In this document: positions 42,984 through 50,881 of the stretch, piece by piece
Position numbering within the stretch: the first letter of the stretch is position 1
Layout of the letters: each line of letters begins with the position of its first letter
Source: Virgibacillus salexigens
GTDB taxonomy: Bacteria > Bacillota > Bacilli > Bacillales > Amphibacillaceae
Direction of reading: 5' to 3'
DNA: 64,000 nt
Assembly: GCF_014905415.1 (NCBI RefSeq)
Contig: NZ_BNEO01000009.1
Span: 1 to 64,000 of the forward strand
The notes under the pieces: model-generated
Databases searched by the model: none
What the model saw: the letters and a program-made list of their open reading frames with translations, nothing else
What the model was told of the DNA's origin: nothing
Translations under genes and position numbers: made by a program

Positions 42984-44078
42984 TTGAATAATATTGATAT
43001 AAAAAATTTAGGACTTACTGAAGAATTTATACAGGAGTCTAAAATATATAAAGACCTTTTTATTGGTCGAGTTTCATCACAATCTAAAAATTTATATAAG
43101 GTAATCACAGAAAATGGTGAGATCGTAGCTGAGATATCTGGTAAGTATCACTATAGTGTAAAAGGAATTTCTGAATATCCTGCTGTTGGAGATTTTGTTA
43201 TGATCGATAGAACAAATAATTCACAGGGAAACGGAATTATTCACCACATACTTTCACGAAAAAGCGTATTTGCACGTAAAATGGCAGGAACTAAAGAAGA
43301 TATTCAGATTGTCGCTACAAATATTGATACGGTTTTTCTTTGTATGTCACTGAACGATGATTATAACTTACGTAGACTAGAACGTTACCTTTCTATCGCT
43401 TGGGATAGTGGTGCAGTACCAGTTATTGTACTTACAAAATCAGATCTATGTAAGGAAATAGAAGTAAGACTTAACGAAATCTCTTCTATTGCAATAGGAG
43501 TAGATGTGCTTGTTACAACAAGTATTTCTGATGATGGATATCAATCAGTAAAAAGATATCTTTCAAGTGGACAGACTGTAGCATTTATAGGCTCTTCTGG
43601 AGTTGGAAAATCGACCCTAATTAATCGTCTTCTCGGTCAACGTGTATTAGATACGAGAGAAATAAGAAATGACGATAAGGGAAGACATACCACTACAAGA
43701 CGTGAGCTGATCATGTTGCCAGATTTAGGCGTTGTTATAGACACTCCAGGAATGCGAGAACTTGGGATTATAAGTGCAGATTTAACGAATTCCTTTTCTG
43801 ATATTGATGAACTTGCTAATGATTGTAAATTTAATGATTGTACACACCAACATGAGCCAAACTGTGCTGTACAAAAAGCAATTAAAGATGGCTTTTTGTC
43901 AGTTGAAAGGCTAGAAAGCTATTGGAAACTAAAAAAAGAGACTAAATATCAAGGTTTGAATTCTAAAATGATTGAAAAAGAAAAGACAAATGAAATGCTT
44001 AGTAGTATGGGTGGCATGAAAAACTTTAGGAATTTCAGAAAATCCATCAAAAAACAAAATAGAAATAAAAGAAGATGA
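42984..44078 (+). CDS. rsgA: RsgA-family ribosome-associated GTPase
   Basis: About 364-aa circularly permuted GTPase. OB-fold N-terminus (about 25-95), G4 motif LTKSDL before G1 SSGVGKST (around 203) and G3 DTPGMRE (around 252), then a zinc knuckle C-x4-C-x5-H-x5-C-type region (CKFNDCTHQHEPNC). RsgA helps mature 30S subunits. The host chromosome should carry its own rsgA, so this is an extra, mobile paralogue. TTG 42984 fits the AGGAGG spacing (8 nt); ATG 42978 is too close (2 nt). Third gene of the bpsA-speD operon. Confidence 0.9.
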   Translation: MNNIDIKNLGLTEEFIQESKIYKDLFIGRVSSQSKNLYKVITENGEIVAEISGKYHYSVKGISEYPAVGDFVMIDRTNNSQGNGIIHHILSRKSVFARKMAGTKEDIQIVATNIDTVFLCMSLNDDYNLRRLERYLSIAWDSGAVPVIVLTKSDLCKEIEVRLNEISSIAIGVDVLVTTSISDDGYQSVKRYLSSGQTVAFIGSSGVGKSTLINRLLGQRVLDTREIRNDDKGRHTTTRRELIMLPDLGVVIDTPGMRELGIISADLTNSFSDIDELANDCKFNDCTHQHEPNCAVQKAIKDGFLSVERLESYWKLKKETKYQGLNSKMIEKEKTNEMLSSMGGMKNFRNFRKSIKKQNRNKRR

Positions 44079-44105
44079 AGTCTTAGAAATGTTTAAAATG
44101 AAGAT

Positions 44106-44147
44106 TAGGGTATCGGCTCCATGTTGAGCTGGTACCCTATTTTTTTG
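44106..44147 (+). terminator. Terminator of the bpsA-speD-rsgA operon
   Basis: TAGGGTATCGGCTC-CATGTT-GAGCTGGTACCCTA stem followed by seven T residues. Confidence 0.85.
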
Positions 44148-44239
44148 ATAGAATAGATTGCATAGTGAAATAACATTTGGTCCGCTTGTAACTAATGTGT
44201 AATTTATTTGCAGCTTCATGACAAGATCTTATATTCAAT

Positions 44240-44300
44240 TTCAACAATCGGGCGCGATTGTTGAACAACACAGGTAGAAAATAATCAAATTTTTTATAAA
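44240..44300 (+). repeat. Cassette-associated repeat, best dyad copy
   Basis: Perfect 11-bp arms TTCAACAATCG and CGATTGTTGAA around GGCG (44240-44265), followed by CAACACAGGTAGAAAATAAT and TTTTTTATA. The copy at 50882 begins an otherwise parallel segment, and 36977 and 10641 share the extension. Confidence 0.75.
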
Positions 44301-44309
44301 CCAACAGTA

Positions 44310-44358
44310 AAAGGGCGATACATATTGTACATGTACAATATGTATCGCCCTTTATTTT
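44310..44358. terminator. Long perfect hairpin before toxin locus 1
   Basis: 18-bp arms (44313-44330 and 44333-44350) separated by AT, flanked by AAA and TTTATTTTTT. The copy at 50951-50999 has a compensatory base-pair change (GGGCGAT/ATCGCCC here, GGGTGAT/ATCACCC there), so the structure is conserved. Probably a terminator. Confidence 0.8.
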
Positions 44359-44411
44359 TTATGACTTTTTACGATTTAGGTCTTGATAAACTAGAAAGGG
44401 AGGTGAAGCCT

Positions 44412-44489
44412 ATGACAGTTTTCGAGGGATTAGTATTAATGGTCTCGTTCGGGTCGCTGATTGTAGCTATTCTGTCACAAAAAAAGTAA
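44412..44489 (+). CDS. Type I toxin, holin-like small membrane peptide (copy 1)
   Basis: 25-aa peptide: MTVFEGLVLMVSFG, then a hydrophobic stretch and the basic end SQKK. It matches the putative holin-like toxin family of Firmicute type I toxin-antitoxin systems (one membrane segment, charged C-terminus). AGGGAGGTGAAG ribosome site. Such peptides act at the cell membrane and are silenced by an antisense RNA. The locus is duplicated at 51051, with 18 of 25 residues identical plus one insertion. Confidence 0.85.
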   Translation: MTVFEGLVLMVSFGSLIVAILSQKK

Positions 44490-44529
44490 CCACCCCAAGC
44501 CTAGCAAGCATTAGGTGATTACTTTTTTG
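44478..44529. terminator. Bidirectional terminator of toxin mRNA and antisense RNA, copy 1
   Basis: AAAAAGTAACCACC pairs with GGTGATTACTTTTT (one mismatch) over CCAAGCCTAGCAAGCATTA. The T tracts on both sides suit convergent transcripts. Confidence 0.75.
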
Positions 44530-44622
44530 TTAATCTCAATGTGAGCTGCCCCCTTGAAGGGCTATTGCACTAACCGTTTGGTGTGACAGCACCAGACGGT
44601 TTTTATTATTATATTACTTTCT
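44478..44622 (-). ncRNA. Candidate antisense antitoxin RNA, copy 1
   Basis: On the minus strand a TATACT -10 box (44634-44629), with TTTTCA 17 nt upstream as a poor -35, would start an RNA near 44622 running into the toxin 3' end. Its 5' hairpin (plus-strand ACCGTTTGGTG/CACCAGACGGT, 44573-44600) has compensatory changes in copy 2, and AGCTGCCCCCTTGAAGGGCT is identical in both. The arrangement is like Fst/par and BsrE-type loci. Confidence 0.6.
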
Positions 44623-45056
44623 ATCTACAGTATACCCGATTTTTAACTAAATGAAAATAAACACGATTTGATTCGTGAAATTGTAGCAGTCGTTTATCTT
44701 CGCCTTGGTTTGAACAGTTGCAAATAAATTAAAAGCTTTTGATACGTTTTACCAGCTAAAAGAATGTATATGATATTCATTTTTAGTTACCATAATGTTT
44801 CTTTTAGGAAGTTACCATCTTTCATAATTATTAATATACCAACGTTTATGCCCTTCCGAAAAATTATTAATTATGCATGGTTTTATACATTATTGATAAA
44901 TCAAGGATTTGACTGTTTTTTTGTTAACGACTAAACCTTTGATTATGTATAAAATATTGTATATTAGTTCCGTAGTCTAAGCAGTAAAAGGCAATCTATT
45001 TTGTATTAATCTAATGTACCTGATATCTAAAGAAGATGAAAATAAACTGTAAGTTT

Positions 45057-45117
45057 AAAACAAAGTCGTACCGTTTAAAATAAAGTCCTACTGTTTATAA
45101 AAAAGTTGCACCGTTTT
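45057..45117 (+). repeat. Three 20-bp tandem repeats
   Basis: Units AAAACAAAGTCGTACCGTTT, AAAATAAAGTCCTACTGTTT and a diverged ATAAAAAAGTTGCACCGTTTT, with a weaker unit just before (45038-45056). The last runs into a terminator. The surrounding gap (44635-45056) shows no gene. Confidence 0.6.
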
Positions 45118-45152
45118 ACCCCTTTGGATATGATTATCCAAAGGGTTTCTTA
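45114..45152 (+). terminator. Intrinsic terminator homologous to 7538
   Basis: ACCCCTTTGGATA-TGAT-TATCCAAAGGGTTTCTT hairpin. With the A-rich block before it, it aligns to 7525-7573. Confidence 0.75.
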
Positions 45153-45176
45153 TGGAAATAGTAATATAATTTTATA

Positions 45177-45210
45177 CCGCAAACGGGCCAGATTCTATCA
45201 TAAAAACAGG
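45177..45210 (+). repeat. Cassette-associated repeat (GGGCCA type)
   Basis: CCGCAAACGGGCCAGATTCT then ATCATAAAAACAGG, 21 nt before the Nudix start; close to the 36977 copy in the core. Confidence 0.55.
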
Positions 45211-45230
45211 AAGTTGTGGGGGGATAAAAG

Positions 45231-45725
45231 TTGTATAAACAAACGTTGTGTTTTATTCGGAGAAATGATGAATTATTAATGCTGAACAGAGAAAATAAAC
45301 CAACTCAAGGACTTTGGAATGGTGTTGGAGGTAAGGTAGACAGTGATGAAACACCTCTTGAATGCGTAATTCGAGAAGTAATGGAAGAAACAGACATAAA
45401 CATTAACACCTACGAAGTAATTGACAAAGGAGTTATCTCTTGGGAGGTAGATGATTCCCATATTGGTGGGCTTTATGTATATTTGGTTGATATTGAAGAT
45501 AATTATGATTATCCAACACCTAGAAAAATTGATGAAGGAATTCTTGATTGGAAAAAAATTACGTGGCTTTTAGAAGATAAAAATTTTGGTGTAGGTGAAA
45601 TGATGCCATATTTTTTACCGAATATTTTAAATCAAAATGAGAAATATAATCATTTTTGTGTATTAAAAAATGCTAAATTAATGAGTTATGAAATGAAAAA
45701 ACTAGAATCGAATAAATTAGCATAA
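45231..45725 (+). CDS. Nudix hydrolase 1 (MutT/8-oxo-dGTPase-like)
   Basis: 164-aa Nudix protein with the full box GGKVDSDETPLECVIREVME plus ETDI (about residues 34-57), and the WNGVGGK approach typical of 8-oxo-dGTP diphosphatase-like members. Hydrolyses a nucleoside diphosphate linked to another moiety; the substrate is not predictable here. TTG start after GTGGGGGG. Single-gene unit between repeats. Confidence 0.88.
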   Translation: MYKQTLCFIRRNDELLMLNRENKPTQGLWNGVGGKVDSDETPLECVIREVMEETDININTYEVIDKGVISWEVDDSHIGGLYVYLVDIEDNYDYPTPRKIDEGILDWKKITWLLEDKNFGVGEMMPYFLPNILNQNEKYNHFCVLKNAKLMSYEMKKLESNKLA

Positions 45726-45736
45726 AACCTATAAAA

Positions 45737-45775
45737 TCATTGTTGCAACAATCGGGCGTGCTTATGGAACTGAAC
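45737..45775 (+). repeat. Cassette-associated repeat (GGGCG type)
   Basis: TCATTGTTGCAACAATCGGG then CGTGCTTATGGAACTGAAC, between Nudix 1 and the HIT gene. Confidence 0.6.
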
Positions 45776-45855
45776 TGCGTCCAGTACTGTATTTGTGGAA
45801 CAACATAGTTCTGACATTATGCTAATTCAAAGTGAAGATAGGGGTGCCTAGAGAG

Positions 45856-46335
45856 ATGAACTTGTATTCGCATAAACCTGAAGGGTACGAATGTCCTTTT
45901 TGTCGGATTGTGTCTGGTATTGAAAAACCCAATAAGGGGACGAAACAAAGAGACATAGTTTATCAAAATAAATACGTAACGGCGTTTATCGCTAGCAAAT
46001 GGTGGCCAAATAACAAGGGGCACGTTCTTGTTGTTCCTAGTAAACATTTTGAGAATATATACGAACTTCCAGCGGAAATAGCAGCCGAAATTCATCGTGT
46101 AGCCCAATTGACAGCGATTGCTATGAAAAAAACATATAATTGCGACGGAGTTTCTACTCGACAACATAATGAGCCTGCTGGAAACCAAGATGTGTGGCAT
46201 TATCATCTACACGTTTATCCAAGATATGAAAACGATAACCTTTACCTAACAAAAGGTAGTTACACTGAACCCGATGAACGTCCTTTTTACGCAGAAAAAT
46301 TACGTTCGTGGATACAGAAAAACAGTCAAAATTGA
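45856..46335 (+). CDS. HIT-family hydrolase
   Basis: 159-aa histidine-triad protein. N-terminal Cys pair (YECPFCRIV), GHVLVVPSKHFENI core segment, and catalytic triad WHYHLHVYPR (H-x-H-x-H). HIT proteins hydrolyse AMP-linked or related nucleotide conjugates. Start at ATG 45856 after TAGGGGTG; upstream GTG 45832 lacks a site. Confidence 0.9.
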   Translation: MNLYSHKPEGYECPFCRIVSGIEKPNKGTKQRDIVYQNKYVTAFIASKWWPNNKGHVLVVPSKHFENIYELPAEIAAEIHRVAQLTAIAMKKTYNCDGVSTRQHNEPAGNQDVWHYHLHVYPRYENDNLYLTKGSYTEPDERPFYAEKLRSWIQKNSQN

Positions 46336-46359
46336 ATCGAAGAAATAAAAATTCAACTG

Positions 46360-46395
46360 TTAATCTCCACAATCGGGCGAGTTTATCGAATAACG
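46360..46395 (+). repeat. Cassette-associated repeat (GGGCG type)
   Basis: TTAATCTCCACAATCGGGCG then AGTTTATCGAATAACG, between the HIT and ASCH genes. Confidence 0.6.
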
Positions 46396-46513
46396 TGTTT
46401 TTTCGTGTATTGGTCCATTTGATTAAGTAAGGCTTATTGAGCTAACGGAGCAGATTAGTACAACTAGGAGGTAAAATAAACTTTGTCGAAATACAAATAG
46501 AGGTGAAGAAAAA

Positions 46514-46873
46514 ATGGTACATAAAATGGGGTTATATGGAGAATATTTCAAAACAATTAAAGAAGGGAAAAAGAAGGTAGAGGTTCGCTTAAACGATGAA
46601 AAGAGGAGAAAAATTAAGGTTGACGATACAATTGAATTTGTTAAAGTTCCTGAACAGAATGAAACAATGAAAGTTCAGGTTACTGAGTTAAGAAAATACG
46701 AAACGTTTGAAGCAATGTATAAAGATATTGCATTTCAATATTTTGATTGTGAAGGTTGGACAATGGAAGAAATGGTGAAAGAAACTTATGAAATATATTC
46801 ACCAGAACAAGAAAATCAATGGAGTACATTGGCTATTACAATTAAGTATTCAGCCCAAAATCACTTCAACTAA
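46514..46873 (+). CDS. ASCH-domain protein
   Basis: 119-aa protein with the ASCH pattern: KTIKEGKKKVEVRLNDEKRR, VDDTIEF and a ...WSTLAITIKY end. ASCH domains have a PUA-like fold that binds RNA or modified nucleosides; some members are amidohydrolases acting on N4-acetylcytidine. The substrate is unknown here. GAGGTGAAG ribosome site. Confidence 0.83.
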   Translation: MVHKMGLYGEYFKTIKEGKKKVEVRLNDEKRRKIKVDDTIEFVKVPEQNETMKVQVTELRKYETFEAMYKDIAFQYFDCEGWTMEEMVKETYEIYSPEQENQWSTLAITIKYSAQNHFN

Positions 46874-47000
46874 CGAGTGAGACACTTATATAATGAGAGT
46901 CACTTTTTTATTGAAACGGTGCAGTTTAGTTTATGAAGGAACTTCATTGGAATAAGTAGAATTCTTTTAGCTAAACAAGTAAAAACGGAGGTAATGTTAA

Positions 47001-47435
47001 GTGCAAAAATGGTTTGGTTCTTCAGGTGTTTGTATTAATGAAAATGGTCAATTGTTAATGGTCTTACAAGGAAAACCTGAAGAGAAAAAAACGTGGTCTA
47101 TTCCATCGGGAGGAAAAGAACACGATGAGACATTTGAAGAGTGTTGTATTAGAGAAATCGAAGAAGAAACGGGATATTCAGGCGAAATTATTGAAGAAAT
47201 TAAGGTTAAAAGAAAGACTTATGAACATCTTAATATAACTGCTGAAGCCCATTATTTTATAGTAAAGATTGTGGGTGGAAAAAGAAATTTTCAAGACCCT
47301 GATAATCTTATTTATGATATTGCTTGGAAAACCTTAGACGAAATAAAGAATTTAGAATTAACCTTTCCTGAAGACAGGGATTTCCTTATTAACTACATAA
47401 CGAAGGTATTCAAGCTCAATTCCTTGTTCAACTAA
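47001..47435 (+). CDS. Nudix hydrolase 2
   Basis: 144-aa Nudix protein with box GGKEHDETFEECCIREIEEE plus TGY (about 37-59) and WSIPSGG before it. It differs enough from Nudix 1 to be an independent acquisition. GTG start after GGAGGTAATG. Confidence 0.88.
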   Translation: MQKWFGSSGVCINENGQLLMVLQGKPEEKKTWSIPSGGKEHDETFEECCIREIEEETGYSGEIIEEIKVKRKTYEHLNITAEAHYFIVKIVGGKRNFQDPDNLIYDIAWKTLDEIKNLELTFPEDRDFLINYITKVFKLNSLFN

Positions 47436-47460
47436 TAGGTGCTTTTGTTCAATAACGATC

Positions 47461-47530
47461 TTCCGCAATCAGGCGCTTATCAGGAATAAATATTATTACA
47501 GAATTGGGCCATTTTGTAGCACAAGGGAGG
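47461..47530 (+). repeat. Two cassette-associated repeats in tandem
   Basis: TTCCGCAATCAGGCGCTTAT-CAGGAATAA (47461-47489) and CAGAATTGGGCCATTTTGTA-GCACAAG (47499-47525), one of each subtype between Nudix 2 and the next gene. Confidence 0.6.
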
Positions 47531-47536
47531 ATATTT

Positions 47537-47707
47537 GTGGAAATAATTTTTATGTTTATAGCTGGAATAATAGTGTTTATTATAGCTATTCTTGCGATTA
47601 TTAAAGGGGTTACACATAGGGTTCAGGCTCCAACTAATGATTTAAAAAAGGAAATTTCAACCCTTAAAAAGAGAATCGACGAATTGGAAAATGAAAATAA
47701 TAAATAA
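47537..47707 (+). CDS. Small membrane protein with coiled-coil tail
   Basis: 56-aa peptide: one hydrophobic helix (about 2-24) and a short coiled coil (LKKEISTLKKRIDELENENN). GTG start 6 nt after GGGAGG. No family recognised. Confidence 0.6.
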   Translation: MEIIFMFIAGIIVFIIAILAIIKGVTHRVQAPTNDLKKEISTLKKRIDELENENNK

Positions 47708-47710
47708 TAT

Positions 47711-47850
47711 TTTCTTCAAGAATCGGGTGCAAATCTGGAATAATAACTTGAACAATTTGGCCATTATCAGGAATAACTTATTGTGGAAATGATACAAGTT
47801 TGAAAAAAATTGGTATTAAACAATCGGGACATATTGTGGAGCGATGCCTT
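47711..47850 (+). repeat. Three cassette-associated repeats in one gap
   Basis: TTCTTCAAGAATCGGGTGCA (47712-47731), AACAATTTGGCCATTATCAG (47751-47770) and AAACAATCGGGACATATTGT (47818-47837), each followed by GGAATAA- or GGAGCG-like sequence. Three copies within 140 nt suggest lost or empty cassettes. Confidence 0.6.
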
Positions 47851-47958
47851 TAAAGAAAATTAGATTTGTAGGTTAAAGGTTCTGTAAAAATTTTGTATTT
47901 AAAGTAACGGGTAAAAGTATTGAACAAGGGATGATCTGAGTAAGAAAGGAGAGTTAAT

Positions 47959-48330
47959 GTGTTTAGTCACTCTAAAAATAACTTTAGAACAAAAAGAAAG
48001 TTTGATGTGATTGGTATTGGTGACATTATCCAATTTAATGGAGGTAAGACTTATACCGTAAAAAGGTTCGACAAAGACAAGGGCAATTATAAGAGAGTAT
48101 ATCTTGAACCTTATAGAGGATATCACCCTGTACAATTTCCAGGAGATAAACCATATGAGGATAGGGTATGGGAAAGCATTCGTAATCTTAATTATGAAAT
48201 GGAACAAAAATCGGATTCTATTTATTATGTGAAGAAAACAAAGCAATCCGAAGAACCAGATTTTTATCGTCTTTCCATTGAGGATGCTCACAAGAAAGCT
48301 ATAGAATACGACAAGAATAAGTATAAATGA
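47959..48330 (+). CDS. Hypothetical protein
   Basis: 123-aa basic soluble protein (MFSHSKNNFRTKRKFDVIGI...), starting with a small beta-rich part (IGDIIQFNGGKTYTVKRFDK). GTG start after AAAGGAGAG. No family recognised. Confidence 0.65.
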   Translation: MFSHSKNNFRTKRKFDVIGIGDIIQFNGGKTYTVKRFDKDKGNYKRVYLEPYRGYHPVQFPGDKPYEDRVWESIRNLNYEMEQKSDSIYYVKKTKQSEEPDFYRLSIEDAHKKAIEYDKNKYK

Positions 48331-48467
48331 TGTACGAATATTGTTAAAGTAACTGGTACGTTAGCGCAATAAGACATCAGAGCTTAATGTTGAAGAAAAG
48401 GTCAAAATTGTAGAATTAATAGCGTGAAAATTGAATCAGATTGATGCGAAGAGAAGGAGTGATTAAA

Positions 48468-48764
48468 ATGCCGACTTGTCAAAACTGCCATAATAAATGG
48501 AGTTGGAAGCAAACTTTTAAAAGAACTTTTACATCAGATGGAATGACGTGTCCCTATTGTGAAGATAAACAATATCTAACTTCGCGTGTAAGAAAGGGAA
48601 GTGCTATTATTCCTTTTATAATGATCACTTTAATAATGCTTTGTAATCTGTTCTTTGGTCCTTCCTTTATTTTCTTTTTTGCCCTTTTAGGCGTAATTCC
48701 ATTATTTTTTGTCATTTATCCCTTTTTTGTTGAAGTATCTAACAAAAAAGAAGCCCTTTGGTAA
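48468..48764 (+). CDS. cxxc_20_cxxc-type small membrane protein
   Basis: 98-aa protein. N-terminal zinc-ribbon pattern C-x2-C...C-x2-C (CQNCHNKW ... TCPYCEDKQYL, 23-27 residues apart) matching the small Firmicute cxxc_20_cxxc family, then two hydrophobic segments (about 47-66 and 69-86). Function unknown. Start at ATG 48468 after AAGGAGTG. Confidence 0.75.
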   Translation: MPTCQNCHNKWSWKQTFKRTFTSDGMTCPYCEDKQYLTSRVRKGSAIIPFIMITLIMLCNLFFGPSFIFFFALLGVIPLFFVIYPFFVEVSNKKEALW

Positions 48765-48847
48765 TTCTTTCCTCAAATAGACGACGCTACTCTAAAGCAA
48801 GGATTAAGCACTCATCTTTCATTTAAAGGGCAGGAGGGTATATATTA

Positions 48848-49030
48848 ATGGAATATATTAATGGATTGTACGTGTCACTCGTATTGATGATGGTTATTAT
48901 TTTACTTAATACTACGATATTTAATGATGAATATTCCGGGATAGCAATGTTTATTTCATTAGGAGTATTCATATTTGGGACTGTACTTTTTATAAATGCT
49001 AAACGGATAAAGTCTAGTAGAAAAGAATAG
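48848..49030 (+). CDS. Small two-helix membrane protein
   Basis: 60-aa peptide with hydrophobic segments at about 6-25 and 32-51 and a basic tail (KRIKSSRKE). GGAGGG ribosome site. No family recognised. Confidence 0.55.
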   Translation: MEYINGLYVSLVLMMVIILLNTTIFNDEYSGIAMFISLGVFIFGTVLFINAKRIKSSRKE

Positions 49031-49037
49031 TACGGTA

Positions 49038-49070
49038 TTAAGTAATCAGCGCATTTCCAGAATAAAGGCT
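49038..49070 (+). repeat. Degenerate cassette-associated repeat
   Basis: TTAAGTAATCAGCGCATTTC then CAGAATAAAGG, after the small membrane gene. Followed by GGCTTTGCGCCTTTTTGC, a hairpin. Confidence 0.4.
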
Positions 49071-49206
49071 TTGCGCCTTTTTGCATAAATAGGCATATTG
49101 TTGAAGGTCAACAGGGATTTTTGGTAGGGAAATCGAAGATAAAATTATGTTCTTTTAAATAATAGTTTTATTAAAAACCTCGTAGTATTTTTGGTGGTGG
49201 ATATTT

Positions 49207-50130
49207 GTGAAACAACACTCGCTAGAGTTAAATGGTAGAAGGATGTTAAAATGGCAGGTTCGAGAATTACCCCCTTTAGACAAGAATGAAGTACTAATTA
49301 AAACAATCCTTGGCTCGATAAGTGTTGGGGCAGAAGTGCCGCAGTATGAAGAAAGTGATATTACTGATGTAAACCCCAAATATCCAAAGAACACTGGATA
49401 CGAAAATTACGGGGAAGTAATGAGTATTGGGGCTAACGTTCAGTCGTTACAAATTGGTGACAGAGTAATTGCGTTTTATGGCCATAAGGATTTTTCAATA
49501 GCAAAAGAAAATAACGTGATTCCCGTTCCTAAAGATATTCCTTGCTCTCTAGCATTACTCACAATTTTATCATGTGATTCAGCAAAAGGCGTCTTAAAAT
49601 TAGACCCGAACAGAGAAGAAAAGGTATTGGTTACAGGGATGGGGACAATGGGGCTATTGGCTGTCTACTTTTTAAAAAATTATGTTGGTGTTGACCAGGT
49701 TGACATCATCGAACCAGACGTTTGTCGGAGAAATATAGCCAGGAATTTTGGAGTGAAAAATGCTTTTGAAATCCAAAACCAAATGGGATATGAGTATGAT
49801 TTCGGAATAGAGTGTTCAGGAAAATATAGCGCATTTCAAGTGTTGCAAAAATCCATCAAAAAAGATGGAGAGATTTGTATTTTATCTGATGGAAACAAAG
49901 AAGAATTTAGATTACAATCAGAGTTTTATGAAAAGGAGTTGCGTATAGTAGGTTCAAGTGATGGATGGGATTATAAAAAGCATTCACAATGGTTCTTTAA
50001 ACATATTAAAAAAACTCCCTATATTGATCAATTATTTCAATATGAAACATCTAAGGAAAATCTCATTCAATGCTTTAAGGATTTAAGTAAAGGAACAATT
50101 AAACCTTTAAAGGTGCTTGTACGTTATTAA
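49207..50130 (+). CDS. Zinc-type medium-chain dehydrogenase/reductase
   Basis: 307-aa MDR-superfamily protein. GroES-like N-terminal half (KNEVLIKTILGSISVGAEVP, NTGYENYGEVMSIGANVQSL) and a Rossmann half with VTGMGTMGLLAVYF. The usual structural-zinc Cys cluster is absent and the catalytic Cys/His ligands are not evident, so metal dependence is doubtful. Substrate unknown. GTG start. Confidence 0.82.
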   Translation: MKQHSLELNGRRMLKWQVRELPPLDKNEVLIKTILGSISVGAEVPQYEESDITDVNPKYPKNTGYENYGEVMSIGANVQSLQIGDRVIAFYGHKDFSIAKENNVIPVPKDIPCSLALLTILSCDSAKGVLKLDPNREEKVLVTGMGTMGLLAVYFLKNYVGVDQVDIIEPDVCRRNIARNFGVKNAFEIQNQMGYEYDFGIECSGKYSAFQVLQKSIKKDGEICILSDGNKEEFRLQSEFYEKELRIVGSSDGWDYKKHSQWFFKHIKKTPYIDQLFQYETSKENLIQCFKDLSKGTIKPLKVLVRY

Positions 50131-50153
50131 TAACGAAAACTTAAATTATCTTT

Positions 50154-50215
50154 GTTCCATTAAAAGACGCAGTAAATGAATTAAAGTTACTCTTTAATAG
50201 CCCATATTACGGAAT
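50154..50215 (+). repeat. Degenerate cassette-associated repeats
   Basis: GTTCCATTAAAAGACGCAGT (50154-) resembles 39840, and TTTAATAGCCCATATTACGG (50190-) resembles the GGGCCATATTG type. Weak individually. Confidence 0.3.
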
Positions 50216-50237
50216 ATCAATATTGGGAGGGGCATTT

Positions 50238-50867
50238 ATGTTAAACAACAAAGGATTTAATCTATGGGCTGATAACTATGATAAGACAGTCCAGGTTAGT
50301 GAGAAAAATAATCAATATCCCTTCGCAGGATACAAAAAAATACTGAATACAATTTTTAATGAGGTAATGCAGAACAGAAATTCTAACGTTTTGGATGTCG
50401 GGTTTGGAACTGGAATATTAACAAGTAAGCTATATGAAAATGGTCACCAAATTGATGGTATAGACTTTGCATCAGAAATGATCTCCATCGCAAAAACTAA
50501 AATGCCTAATGCGAATTTGATAGAGTGGGATATTTCAAATGGCCTGCCACCTGAAATCACCGAGAATAGATATGATTCCATTATAAGCACGTATACTTTA
50601 CATCATCTCGATGATAAAGAAAAAATATCGTTTATAACTAACCTGCTATCTCTTCTTAAAGAGAACGGTAAAATATTCATTGGAGATGTCTCTTTTGAAA
50701 CAAGAGAGAAACTTGAAAAGTGTCGTTTAGATAATATTGAATACTGGGATAATGATGAATATTATTTAGTTCACAATGAAATTAGTTTCTCACTAAGAAA
50801 TAAGTGTCATTTTTATCCAATATCTCATTGTGGTGGTGTATTTATCATTGAAAATGACTGTATTTAA
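50238..50867 (+). CDS. SAM-dependent class I methyltransferase
   Basis: 209-aa methyltransferase with motif I VLDVGFGTGILTSKL, acidic IDGIDFASEM, and post-motif segments STYTLHHLDDKEK and LKENGKIFIGD. The pattern fits YrrT/UbiE-like small-molecule methyltransferases; the substrate is unknown. Start at ATG 50238 after GGGAGGG. Confidence 0.85.
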   Translation: MLNNKGFNLWADNYDKTVQVSEKNNQYPFAGYKKILNTIFNEVMQNRNSNVLDVGFGTGILTSKLYENGHQIDGIDFASEMISIAKTKMPNANLIEWDISNGLPPEITENRYDSIISTYTLHHLDDKEKISFITNLLSLLKENGKIFIGDVSFETREKLEKCRLDNIEYWDNDEYYLVHNEISFSLRNKCHFYPISHCGGVFIIENDCI

Positions 50868-50881
50868 ATATTGTGCATTTC

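Noticed and set aside
45057-45117. CRISPR array
   Set aside because: Units are directly adjacent without spacers, too degenerate, and no cas genes are present.
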